DNA of 14,163 nucleotides from CAYOEJ01 sp964403015 (GTDB lineage: Bacteria; Actinomycetota; Actinomycetes; Actinomycetales; Actinomycetaceae). Both the position numbers and the translations under genes were made by a program. Under the pieces are notes generated by a model. The model saw only the letters and a list, made by a program, of their open reading frames with translations, made no database searches and was not told the origin of the DNA. Of this stretch, positions 1-6,385 are shown piece after piece; positions within the stretch are counted from its first letter, which is position 1; every line of letters begins with the position of its first letter. The DNA lies in the NCBI GenBank assembly GCA_964403015.1, contig CAYOEJ010000039.1, positions 1 to 14,163 on the forward strand, written 5' to 3'.

Positions 1-206
1 GCGCCAGCCGACTCCCGGCGTCGTCCCGGGGAACCAGCCCCACGACCAGTGGGCAATGCACCCCTGGCACCTTGACGTTCAGATCCCCTAGCGCCACGGG
101 CCCGCGAGTTCTTGGAGCCAGTATCCTTGCCGCCCCTGCGGGCAGCAGGACGAGACCCGCGCGAACTGGCATCACGCCGGCTTGGGGGATTCTTCTCGTC
201 ATTCAC
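1..206 (-). CDS. Partial CDS: Arg/Gly/Ser-rich N-terminus of an unidentified protein
   Basis: Reading leftwards from a GTG at 206, one frame stays open for 68 codons to the window edge, so the gene is cut off. The visible part starts VNDEKNPPSRRDASSRG and is dominated by Arg, Gly, Ser and Ala, with several RG/ARG repeats. It looks like a disordered, basic, nucleic-acid-binding tail, and no folded domain has begun by the edge. The start is supported by a TACGGT box (213-218) that fits the actinobacterial -10 pattern TANNNT and ends exactly 6 nt before the GTG, with no Shine-Dalgarno, as in leaderless genes elsewhere in this window. It is divergent from mutY. Basic tails of this kind occur on actinobacterial RNA methyltransferases (RlmB type) and RNA helicases, but that is only a guess. 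Because the composition is low in complexity, the frame could also be spurious. Confidence 0.45.
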   Translation of the reverse strand, partial: MNDEKNPPSRRDASSRGSRPAARRGGKDTGSKNSRARGARGSERQGARGALPTGRGAGSPGRRRESAG

Positions 207-278
207 GTTGCTACCGTAGCCCGAAGCTCGCCCCCATCGCCGCAATCCACGCCGGGGAGGTAGAACACATCTGGCATA

Positions 279-1166
279 GTGGAGACGATGGAACTTCAGC
301 AACCTGCCACCCTTCACCAGCCAATGATTGACTGGTTTGGGCACAATGCGCGCGACCTCCCGTGGCGCCAGACGCGCGACCCGTGGGCGATCCTGCTTTG
401 CGAAGTGATGAGTCAGCAGACCCCGGTTGCCCGAGTCGAACCAACGTGGAGAGCGTGGCTCGAGCGTTGGCCGAGTCCAGCGGACCTAGCTCAGGCATCG
501 CCCGCAGAGGTTCTCATCGCGTGGGATCGCATGGGTTACCCGCGGCGAGCTCTCCGCCTCCAAGAATGTGCCCGCCACATTGTGCGAGATTACGACGGCG
601 TTGTGCCCAGCAATCGAGAAGACCTGCTTGCTCTTCCCGGTATCGGTCCATACACCGCCGACGCCGTTCTCGCCTTTGCGTTCGAACAACGTTCCGTTGT
701 GCTCGATACCAATATCCGGCGGGTGCTGGCTCGCTGGCATGGCGAGGCCCTTCCTCGTCCTTCACAAACCCGGGCCGAGGAGAGGCGAGCGGACGCTTTC
801 GTCCCCGAAGACCCCCGATTGGCAGCACTGTGGAACGCCGCAATCATGGAGTTCGGGGCTCTCGTTTGCGCGGCGCGAAAGCCGGACTGTGCTCACTGTC
901 CGTTTACCGGTATCTGCGAGTGGTATCAACAGGGGCGCCCGGCAGATGCATGGGCAGATAAGAGAAAGACTCAGGCCTGGTCGGGAACCAACCGCCAGGC
1001 ACGTGGGGCGATTATGGCCAAGCTTCGCGAGAAGCCGCGAACTCGAGCGGAGCTCATCGCTGCTACTGGCTTGGCAGAGTCGAGGTTCGAGGAGGCTCTT
1101 GCCTCCCTGGTAGCGGATTCCCTCGTGAGCCTAGTTGCTGATGAGTATTCGCTTCCGACCCACTGA
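279..1166 (+). CDS. mutY: A/G-specific adenine DNA glycosylase MutY
   Basis: Base-excision repair glycosylase that removes adenine mispaired with 8-oxoguanine. The HhH-GPD core is complete. CEVMSQQTPV carries the catalytic Glu42, the helix-hairpin-helix LPGIGPYTADAV lies at 119-130, and VLDTNIRRVLAR carries the conserved Asp143. A [4Fe-4S] cluster motif C-x6-C-x2-C-x5-C uses Cys197, 204, 207 and 213. The protein has 295 residues against about 350 in E. coli. After the cluster there is only a short winged-helix-like tail (about 236-295), not the NUDIX-like 8-oxoG-reading domain; mycobacterial MutY is similarly short. The GTG at 279 has no well-placed Shine-Dalgarno. The in-frame ATG at 288 is an alternative, with CATAGT (275-280) 7 nt upstream as a possible -10 for a leaderless transcript. 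A small membrane-protein gene follows directly. The family call is firm; the start is uncertain by three codons. Confidence 0.95.
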   Translation: METMELQQPATLHQPMIDWFGHNARDLPWRQTRDPWAILLCEVMSQQTPVARVEPTWRAWLERWPSPADLAQASPAEVLIAWDRMGYPRRALRLQECARHIVRDYDGVVPSNREDLLALPGIGPYTADAVLAFAFEQRSVVLDTNIRRVLARWHGEALPRPSQTRAEERRADAFVPEDPRLAALWNAAIMEFGALVCAARKPDCAHCPFTGICEWYQQGRPADAWADKRKTQAWSGTNRQARGAIMAKLREKPRTRAELIAATGLAESRFEEALASLVADSLVSLVADEYSLPTH

Positions 1167-1179
1167 TACCATCGAGCGC

Positions 1180-1593
1180 ATGAGAGATCCGCAATCCGCA
1201 CAACTCGGCCGACTTGGCAGCATGCTGGCCCTCGCGGGCATTGTCGTCGCCGCCATGGCCATCTTCTTTTTGATGTTCGCGCCGGAGTCTGACTTCCGTG
1301 GACCGCCCGCTATCCCGGCGCTCTCAGCGCTCATTACTATCCTGACCGCCGGTTGGGTCGTCTTCATCGCTCGGTCAGATCAGAGCGGCCGCGAGTCGTG
1401 GGCCAATGCGAAGCAGATTCTCGGCCATATGAGCACGGTCGGTTTCGTCGGAGTCATCTTCATCGCGATCCTGTACTGGCTGCGCACCGACGACGAAGTG
1501 TTGGTTCTGCTCTGCGGCCTCGTCGCGATTCAAGGCCCGCTAGCCATCTACCTCGCCAGCCGGATCGCGAACCGGACGGTTGGCGAGAAGTAA
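1180..1593 (+). CDS. Small hypothetical membrane protein with four predicted helices
   Basis: I do not recognise this family. From the ATG at 1180 the product has 137 residues. Hydrophobic stretches suit four transmembrane helices at about residues 14-34, 47-64, 83-101 and 106-126. The loop between helices 2 and 3 is polar (around RSDQSGRESWANAK), and the tail after helix 4 is short and basic. I see no enzymatic motif and no signal-peptide cleavage site. The gene lies 13 bp after the mutY stop and is probably co-transcribed with it. Alternative starts are ATG 1141 and TTG 1135, which overlap the mutY end. I prefer 1180 because the extra residues are polar and the reading overlap is not needed, but no start has a strong ribosome binding site. 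Presence of the gene is likely; its function is unknown. Confidence 0.7.
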   Translation: MRDPQSAQLGRLGSMLALAGIVVAAMAIFFLMFAPESDFRGPPAIPALSALITILTAGWVVFIARSDQSGRESWANAKQILGHMSTVGFVGVIFIAILYWLRTDDEVLVLLCGLVAIQGPLAIYLASRIANRTVGEK

Positions 1594-1601
1594 TCACATT
1601 T

Positions 1602-1645
1602 CTCTGGCAGAGGCTTATCGGAGCTCTGGCGGAGGCTTATCGAAG
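1602..1645. repeat. Tandem duplication of a 22-bp unit
   Basis: Two adjacent copies, 1602-1623 and 1624-1645, share 20 of 22 bases (core GGCTTATCG). They fill the space between the membrane-protein gene and the convergent argA. The second copy contains the argA stop codon (TAA, 1637-1639), so the first looks like a duplicated gene end. Each copy contains a short inverted repeat (CTCTG-G-CAGAG at 1602-1612, degenerate in copy 2). This might help stop transcription between the two converging genes, but there is no T-tract. Confidence 0.8.
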
Positions 1646-2137
1646 CTCCTTGAGCATCCGCGCATTTCCTAACGTATTCGGCTTAACCCGAGCCAAATCA
1701 AGGAACTCAGCCACGCCGTCGTCGTGAGAAAGAACCATCTCTTGGTAGACATCCACGCCCACCGGAGTTCCCTCGATTTCCGTGAAGCCATGGCGGCCAA
1801 AAAAGTCCGTCTCAAAGGTGAGGCAAAACAGGCGTTGGATTCCGAGGTCGTTTGCGCGAGCCTCTAGCGCTTCGAGAAGCCGCCTTCCGATGCCGGCCCC
1901 CTGCCTATCGGGCTGGACGGCCAAGGTGCGGATTTCGGCAATATCTTCCCAAAGCACGTGGAGCGCACCGCAACCGACAATCCGCTCGTCTTCCTCCGCA
2001 ACAAGGAACTCTTGGACGTGCTCAAAGTAGGTAATGAGGTCCTTGGCGATGAGGATACGTCTATGGGCAAAGGGCGCTACGAGCTCGGCGATGCGACGCA
2101 CATCTTTTGGTAGCGCCGCACGAATGGTGATCGTCAT
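1637..2137 (-). CDS. argA: Amino-acid N-acetyltransferase (glutamate N-acetyltransferase, short ArgA type)
   Basis: GNAT-fold enzyme of 166 residues that would transfer acetyl from acetyl-CoA to L-glutamate (or glutamine), the first step of arginine synthesis. The sequence closely resembles mycobacterial Rv2747-type ArgA: VQEFLVAE, VGCGALHVLWEDIAEIRT, the acetyl-CoA-binding loop RQGAGIG (78-84), LTFETDFFGRHGFTEIEGTP, and the end GVAEFLDLARVKPNTLGN. It lacks the N-terminal amino-acid-kinase domain of E. coli ArgA, as is normal for this class. The ATG overlaps the stop of the upstream regulator gene by 4 bp (ATGA), and there is no clear Shine-Dalgarno, so translation is probably coupled to that gene. 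No other arginine gene is in the window. The C-terminus ends inside a 22-bp tandem duplication. Confidence 0.9.
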   Translation of the reverse strand: MTITIRAALPKDVRRIAELVAPFAHRRILIAKDLITYFEHVQEFLVAEEDERIVGCGALHVLWEDIAEIRTLAVQPDRQGAGIGRRLLEALEARANDLGIQRLFCLTFETDFFGRHGFTEIEGTPVGVDVYQEMVLSHDDGVAEFLDLARVKPNTLGNARMLKELR

Positions 2138-3129
2138 GAAGGTATTTCACCATTGCTCGTGCGCATTGGCGAGCCCGTCTCAGAGATTTCACGCAGGCGT
2201 GCAGCGGCGTCCTCGTCGATAATCAGATCCGTCACCACGCCGGCTCGAAGTGCAGCCAGTGTTGCCACAGTTTTATCTAGGCCGGACACCACGCAGATCC
2301 GGCGCGGGATGTTCGCGAGCTCATCGGGAGTTGGGCCCGATGCGCGGCGGTTGATTTCGAGATCCCGCCAGGTGCCGTCACCGCGAAGGAGGACGGTACA
2401 CACGTCTCCCACCACACCGTCCTTTTCAATGCGGATGAGCTCCTCGGGACTGAGGTAGCCACCGGAGTAGACGAGCGAAACATTCTGCCCGGTCATCGAT
2501 CCCACACCAAACACGGCAACATCTGCTTCCGACTGCAGGCGACGTACGGCCGCAATCGAACGCTCACGCCACAGAGCCTCCCTCGTCTCGGGATAGTCGA
2601 AGAACGCCGGAACGGAAAAGTGCTGGACCGTGGACCCGTGGGCCCGTCCGAACGCCTCCATGATTGCGCCCGCATACGGGATGCCGGTGGTCGAGGGGTT
2701 CGCAGCACCGTTGAGTTGGACGACGACGGAACCTGCGGCTGGCCGTGGCGAGAGGTGGTCGGCGATAGCGGAAACCGTGTTACCCCAAGCAACCCCAATA
2801 ACGGCGTTTGGAACCATGGCTTCGGAAATGATGATGCCCGCGAGCTGCGCCACCGCGTTGAGCCGACGCGCCTCGTTTGCCTTAAACGGCACGGGGACAA
2901 CGTGGGTGGTCACTCCGAAACGTTCAGAAATCCAAGTACTGAGCCCCGTCGCCGCTTCCTGCGGAGGGTGGAGCGTGATCTGTACGAGACCGCTTTCGCG
3001 GGCGCTCTTGATCAGCCTCGAGACCGTTGAGCGTGAAACTTTGAGCCGCCGTGCGATAGTTTCCATCGTCTCGCCTTGGACGTAGTGCATCATTGCCGCT
3101 TCGTAGGCGATGGAATGGCGTTCGCTCAC
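2134..3129 (-). CDS. SorC/DeoR-family sugar-binding transcriptional regulator
   Basis: DNA-binding regulator of 331 residues. The N-terminus has a helix-turn-helix (about residues 19-41, GETMETIARRLKVSRSTVSR). The rest is the NagB/SIS-like effector domain of SorC proteins, with FGVTTHVVPVP, VIGVAWGNTVSAIAD, VVQLNGAANPS, AVFGVGSM and a C-terminal ICVVSGLDKTVATLAALR. SorC-family members sense phosphorylated sugars. The start is set by an AAGGAG 6 nt upstream of GTG 3129; TTG 3159 and ATG 3153 lie in frame further upstream but lack a site. A candidate -10, TATGCT (3183-3188), lies upstream. The gene is divergent from glpA across a palindrome-rich spacer, so control of the glp genes and of itself is the simplest inference. 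It is coupled to argA by a 4-bp overlap. Known glycerol regulators are mostly GlpR-, GlpP- or IclR-type, so a SorC protein here would be unusual. Confidence 0.9.
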   Translation of the reverse strand: MSERHSIAYEAAMMHYVQGETMETIARRLKVSRSTVSRLIKSARESGLVQITLHPPQEAATGLSTWISERFGVTTHVVPVPFKANEARRLNAVAQLAGIIISEAMVPNAVIGVAWGNTVSAIADHLSPRPAAGSVVVQLNGAANPSTTGIPYAGAIMEAFGRAHGSTVQHFSVPAFFDYPETREALWRERSIAAVRRLQSEADVAVFGVGSMTGQNVSLVYSGGYLSPEELIRIEKDGVVGDVCTVLLRGDGTWRDLEINRRASGPTPDELANIPRRICVVSGLDKTVATLAALRAGVVTDLIIDEDAAARLREISETGSPMRTSNGEIPS

Positions 3130-3182
3130 TCTGTGCTCCTTGGTTGGCTTCATCTCCAAGCGGTCGCGTGGAAATTAGTTCC

Positions 3183-3188
3183 AGCATA
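3183..3188 (-). promoter_or_regulatory. Candidate -10 box of the SorC-family regulator gene
   Basis: On the minus strand the box reads TATGCT and fits TANNNT. It would put the transcript start near 3176, about 47 nt before GTG 3129. No convincing -35 is visible. It is preceded, two bases upstream, by one arm of the palindrome at 3191-3204, so a protein bound there would block this promoter. Confidence 0.4.
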
Positions 3189-3190
3189 TC

Positions 3191-3204
3191 TGCACGAACG
3201 TGCA
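3191..3204. promoter_or_regulatory. Perfect palindrome TGCACG-AA-CGTGCA, candidate operator
   Basis: Two 6-bp arms with a 2-bp centre lie in the spacer between the SorC-type regulator and glpA, directly upstream of the regulator's candidate -10. The CGTGCA arm recurs upstream of the SMP-30-like gene (7812-7817) and of glpF (9632-9637). It is a good candidate site for autorepression and regulon control by the SorC-type protein; this is inference. Confidence 0.5.
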
Positions 3205-3227
3205 CAGTTGTTCAAATTTTCGGCGTG

Positions 3228-3240
3228 GCCAAAGTTTGGC
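3228..3240. promoter_or_regulatory. Perfect inverted repeat GCCAAA-G-TTTGGC
   Basis: This 13-bp palindrome (6-bp arms, 1-bp centre) lies upstream of the candidate glpA -10 (3264-3269), just above where the -35 would be. A similar string, AAAGTTGGCC, occurs upstream of glpF at 9646-9655 but is not a palindrome there. It could be an activator or repressor site, or chance. Confidence 0.35.
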
Positions 3241-3263
3241 AAAACATGATCGGCAAAAACGCC

Positions 3264-3269
3264 TAGTCT
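3264..3269 (+). promoter_or_regulatory. Candidate -10 box of the glpABC operon
   Basis: TAGTCT fits the actinobacterial TANNNT pattern. It would start transcription around 3276, giving a leader of about 41 nt before ATG 3318. No clear -35 is visible at 17 bp spacing, which would suit a promoter that needs an activator. The CRP-type palindrome at 3277-3290 would then cover the transcript start. Confidence 0.35.
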
Positions 3270-3276
3270 GATGAGG

Positions 3277-3290
3277 GTGAATACATTCAC
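3277..3290. promoter_or_regulatory. CRP/GlxR-type palindrome upstream of glpA
   Basis: GTGAAT-AC-ATTCAC is a perfect 6-2-6 palindrome. It contains GTGA-N6-TCAC, the half-site spacing recognised by CRP-family regulators (GlxR or Cmr in actinobacteria). A second GTGA-N6-TCAC lies upstream of glpF (9558-9571). Its place at the inferred transcript start suggests repression here. Confidence 0.55.
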
Positions 3291-3317
3291 AATCTAATGA
3301 CTTACCGGAAGACTTCC

Positions 3318-5060
3318 ATGAAAACACTTAGCACCGACGTCGTTGTTATTGGTGGTGGAGCCACAGGAGCGGGCGCAGTCCGCGACTTGGCTATGAGAGG
3401 GCTGAGCGCGATCCTCGTTGAGCGCGCTGATCTAGCTCAGGGCACCTCGGGACGATTCCACGGCCTCCTGCACTCTGGCGGACGATACGTGGTCTCCGAC
3501 CCCGGCTCCGCAACCGAATGCGCAGAAGAGAACGTGATCATCCGCCGTATCCATTCGGACGCGGTGGAATTTACGGGCGGCCTTTTTGTGGTCGGGCCAG
3601 ACGATCCCGACGACTTCCCGGACAAGTTTGTTGAAGGCGCGAAGAACACCAAGGTTCCGGTCAATGAGATCTCGGTAGCCGCGGCTCTGAAAATGGAGCC
3701 CCGCCTGAATCCGCGGATCAAGAGAGCCTTCGAAGTCGAGGATGGTTCGGTGGATGGATGGCGCATGGTGTGGGGGCTGACAGAGTCGGCTGCCGCGTAC
3801 GGCGCAAAAACGCTCACCTATCATCGCGTGACGAAGATTGAGGTGGAGGACGGAGCGGTTGCCGCCGTTATTTGTTCCGCCGAGAAGACTGGTGAGCAGG
3901 TGCGCATCGAATGTCGCGGCGTCATTAACGCCGCAGGCCCATGGGCTGGTCAGGTTGCTGATATGGCGGGCTGTGAGGGCGTGGAGGTCGTGGCCGGCCG
4001 CGGCATTATGGTCGCCATGAACCACCGGCTCGTCAACCGCGTCATCAACCGCTGCATCGTCCCATCCGACGGGGATATCTTGGTACCGGCACACACCGTG
4101 TGCATCATTGGAACCACCGACGTAAAGGCCGACAACCCCGATTTCCTTGAAATACCGCAGGCTGAAGTTTTGGCGATGCTGGAAGCGGGCGAGGTACTTG
4201 TGCCCGGTTTCCGCAAGGCTCGCGCAGTTCACGCGTGGTCCGGCGCTCGCCCGCTGGTCAAGGATTCGCGTGTGAGCGAGGAAGACACCCGCCACATGTC
4301 GCGCGGCATGGCGATTATTGACCATAGCGAGCGCGATGGTGTGAAGGGCTTCGTTACGATCGCGGGCGGAAAGCTCACCACCTATCGCCTCATGGCGAAG
4401 AACGTGGTGGATCAGCTGCTTAGCCAGCTTGGCGAAGATCGCCCCTGCATCACCGACCAAGAGGAAGTCCCCTCGGCCAAGGGGAAACGGACTCATCGCA
4501 ATACCGATCGTCTCGCGCATCGTGAGGCTGACCGCTTCGAGGACCCGATTTTGTGCGAGTGCGAGCTCGTGACGAAGTCGATGGTTGAGAACATTCTTGA
4601 ACAGCAGCCAGACGCTAATCTCGACGACGTTCGCCGCCAGACCCGCCTCGGCATGGGTCCGTGCCAGGGCACGTTCTGTGCTTTGCGAGGCGCGGGAGTC
4701 ATGCACGAGGTTTCACGCAAGCGCACGGATTCGCCGGCGGCTGCAGCCGATCGCACGTCGACCATGCTCCGGCTCTTCACCATCAACCGATTCGAAGGTC
4801 TGCGGTCGCTGCTCTACGGAGAGCAGCTGCGCGAAGCCACGCTGAACAAGTGGATTCTTTCCGGCTCGCTGGACATCGAGCACCTTCCCGCACCGAGCGA
4901 CGAGGCAAGAATCGCCACTGGCGATCTAGCCATGATCCACGGCAAGCCCGAGACCGGCCATGACGAGGACGCCTACCTGCGCCCCGAAGATAAGGGCACC
5001 GACGGCGACATCTCCGAAGGCACCCACTCAGACACAACCGAAAAGGAGGCGGCACAGTGA
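3318..5060 (+). CDS. glpA: Anaerobic glycerol-3-phosphate dehydrogenase, subunit A (FAD/Fe-S)
   Basis: Catalytic subunit that oxidises sn-glycerol 3-phosphate to DHAP, working with GlpB and GlpC to feed electrons to membrane quinones. The FAD-binding motif VIGGGATGAGAVRD is at residues 10-23, followed by FHGLLHSGGRYVV, VINAAGPWAGQVADMAG, INRCIVPSDGDILVP and the family block TIAGGKLTTYRLMAKN. A BFD-like [2Fe-2S] domain follows with CxC (413, 415) and Cys449 and Cys454. The start at ATG 3318 has GGAAG 6 nt upstream and gives MKTLSTDVVVIGGG, matching E. coli GlpA; ATG 3297 is in frame but has only a distant purine-rich site. The product has 580 residues against about 540 in E. coli; most of the excess is a hydrophilic Asp/Glu-rich tail of about 50 residues. 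It is the first gene of glpABC and overlaps glpB by 4 bp (GTGA). Confidence 0.96.
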   Translation: MKTLSTDVVVIGGGATGAGAVRDLAMRGLSAILVERADLAQGTSGRFHGLLHSGGRYVVSDPGSATECAEENVIIRRIHSDAVEFTGGLFVVGPDDPDDFPDKFVEGAKNTKVPVNEISVAAALKMEPRLNPRIKRAFEVEDGSVDGWRMVWGLTESAAAYGAKTLTYHRVTKIEVEDGAVAAVICSAEKTGEQVRIECRGVINAAGPWAGQVADMAGCEGVEVVAGRGIMVAMNHRLVNRVINRCIVPSDGDILVPAHTVCIIGTTDVKADNPDFLEIPQAEVLAMLEAGEVLVPGFRKARAVHAWSGARPLVKDSRVSEEDTRHMSRGMAIIDHSERDGVKGFVTIAGGKLTTYRLMAKNVVDQLLSQLGEDRPCITDQEEVPSAKGKRTHRNTDRLAHREADRFEDPILCECELVTKSMVENILEQQPDANLDDVRRQTRLGMGPCQGTFCALRGAGVMHEVSRKRTDSPAAAADRTSTMLRLFTINRFEGLRSLLYGEQLREATLNKWILSGSLDIEHLPAPSDEARIATGDLAMIHGKPETGHDEDAYLRPEDKGTDGDISEGTHSDTTEKEAAQ

Positions 5061-6385
5061 AGGTCTACGTCATTGGATCTGGCCTCGCGGGCCTAACCAG
5101 CGCGCTTTTGCTCGCTGAGCAGGGACACCGCGTGACTATCATCAGCCGCGGTATCGGCGGCCTGCTGCTTTCCACCGGAACCATCGATGTGCTCGGCTGG
5201 AATCGAGACGGCAGCCCGGTCCGCTCCCCCTTCGGTGAAATCGACGCACACATCGCAGATCACCCAGAACACCCCTACGCCGCGATTGGTGTGGACGCCG
5301 TGCGAGGCGGAGTCGAATGGCTACGTCGCAAGGCTCCCATCTTCTCGGATCGGGATGCCGAGTCAAACGCGCTGATCCCGACAGCGGTTGGCGCGGTTCG
5401 CCCCACGGCGGTCGTCCAGGACACCATGGACAACTCCGTGCTCGAAGACGGCATGAAGCTCGTTGTGGTGGGAATCCACCAGTTCAAGGACTTCCCCGCT
5501 CATTTCATCGCGGACAACCTGTCCCGCTCCCCGTTGGTAGACCTCGAAGCTCGCGCACTCACCATTGACCTCGAAATCCGTGAACCAGAAGCGGATTCAG
5601 TTGCCTCCACGTTCGCTCGCGGTTTCGATGGCGAGGCCGGACTCTCCGCGCAGCGTTCTCGCGACGCGCTCATAAACGCGCTCGCCGGCCAGATTGAGCC
5701 CGACGAAATCGTACTTCTGCCCGCTATCTTGGGCTTCAATGCCGAAACCTTCGCGGACATTTCTCACCGCCTCGGTGCCCGAGTTGGCGAGGTGCCAGTG
5801 CCGCCACCATCCGTGGCCGGACGCCGCATCAACGACATCTTGGTGCAGGCATGCCACGACGCTCGCATCGACATCCACTACAACGCCGCCGTGATCGGTT
5901 TCGAGACCGACGCCGGTCGCATCAGCCACCTGCAGGTGCAGCGAGCAGGCCGCGTGACCACCGATCACGTTGACGCGGTTGTTTACGCCGGTGGCGGCTT
6001 CGAATCAGGAACTCTCACCCGCGATCCTGACGGCACCATCGTCGAGCGCGTCTTCAAGCTGCCGCTCTTTTCGATGATCTCGACTCCAGACGACGGCGGT
6101 GCCGAGGATATCTTTGGGACCGGCGTTCGCGTGGACGAGCAGATGAGACCAGTAGACGGCGTTAACGTTCCCGTCTTTAACAACCTGCACTGTGCGGGAT
6201 CGATCATTGGTGGAGCTCGCCCGTGGGATGAGAAGTCCGGTGAAGGTATTGCGTTGGGAAGTGCATGGGCTGCGGCTCACGCAATCGGCAAAACGGCGAG
6301 CGAAGGCGAGAAGGCTCCCTCCCGCGTCGGCGAGAAGGCCCCCTCCGGCGTCGGCGAAACTAAGGAAAGCGAAGGTGCGCGATGA
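5057..6385 (+). CDS. glpB: Anaerobic glycerol-3-phosphate dehydrogenase, subunit B
   Basis: Flavoprotein subunit of the GlpABC complex, passing electrons from GlpA towards GlpC. An N-terminal dinucleotide-binding motif is visible (MKVYVIGSGLAGLTSALLL, then ISRGIGGLLLSTGTIDVL). GlpB-family blocks follow: VVGIHQFKDFPAHFIADNL, VLLPAILGF, PVPPPSVAGRRINDIL, VVYAGGGFESGTL, and the C-terminal NLHCAGSIIGGARPWDEKSG. GTG 5057 is the start: AAAAGGAGG (5041-5049) lies 7 nt upstream, and the codon overlaps the glpA stop. The protein has 442 residues against 419 in E. coli. The excess lies mainly in a hydrophilic tail containing a GEKAPSxV repeat that is coded by a 24-bp tandem duplication. It overlaps glpC by 4 bp. 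Confidence 0.95.
   Translation: MKVYVIGSGLAGLTSALLLAEQGHRVTIISRGIGGLLLSTGTIDVLGWNRDGSPVRSPFGEIDAHIADHPEHPYAAIGVDAVRGGVEWLRRKAPIFSDRDAESNALIPTAVGAVRPTAVVQDTMDNSVLEDGMKLVVVGIHQFKDFPAHFIADNLSRSPLVDLEARALTIDLEIREPEADSVASTFARGFDGEAGLSAQRSRDALINALAGQIEPDEIVLLPAILGFNAETFADISHRLGARVGEVPVPPPSVAGRRINDILVQACHDARIDIHYNAAVIGFETDAGRISHLQVQRAGRVTTDHVDAVVYAGGGFESGTLTRDPDGTIVERVFKLPLFSMISTPDDGGAEDIFGTGVRVDEQMRPVDGVNVPVFNNLHCAGSIIGGARPWDEKSGEGIALGSAWAAAHAIGKTASEGEKAPSRVGEKAPSGVGETKESEGAR
6305..6352 (+). repeat. In-frame 24-bp tandem repeat in the glpB 3' end
   Basis: Two 24-bp copies (6305-6328 and 6329-6352) differ at two bases. They encode GEKAPSRV and GEKAPSGV, followed by a partial third unit, GET. The repeat lies in the non-conserved hydrophilic tail beyond the conserved GlpB fold, so copy number could vary between strains without harm. 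Confidence 0.85.

Noticed and set aside
72..263. 63-codon plus-strand frame upstream of mutY
   Set aside because: No ribosome site or domain; the opposite strand carries a more plausible start with a -10-like box, and the frame overlaps the divergent promoter space.
3130..3159. Longer start (TTG 3159 or ATG 3153) for the SorC-type regulator
   Set aside because: Neither has a spaced Shine-Dalgarno, while GTG 3129 has AAGGAG at 6 nt. The extra residues are polar and precede the HTH region.
3432..4706. 424-codon open frame antisense to glpA
   Set aside because: Composition shadow of glpA: no recognisable domain, no ribosome site, and fully contained in a gene with clear motifs.
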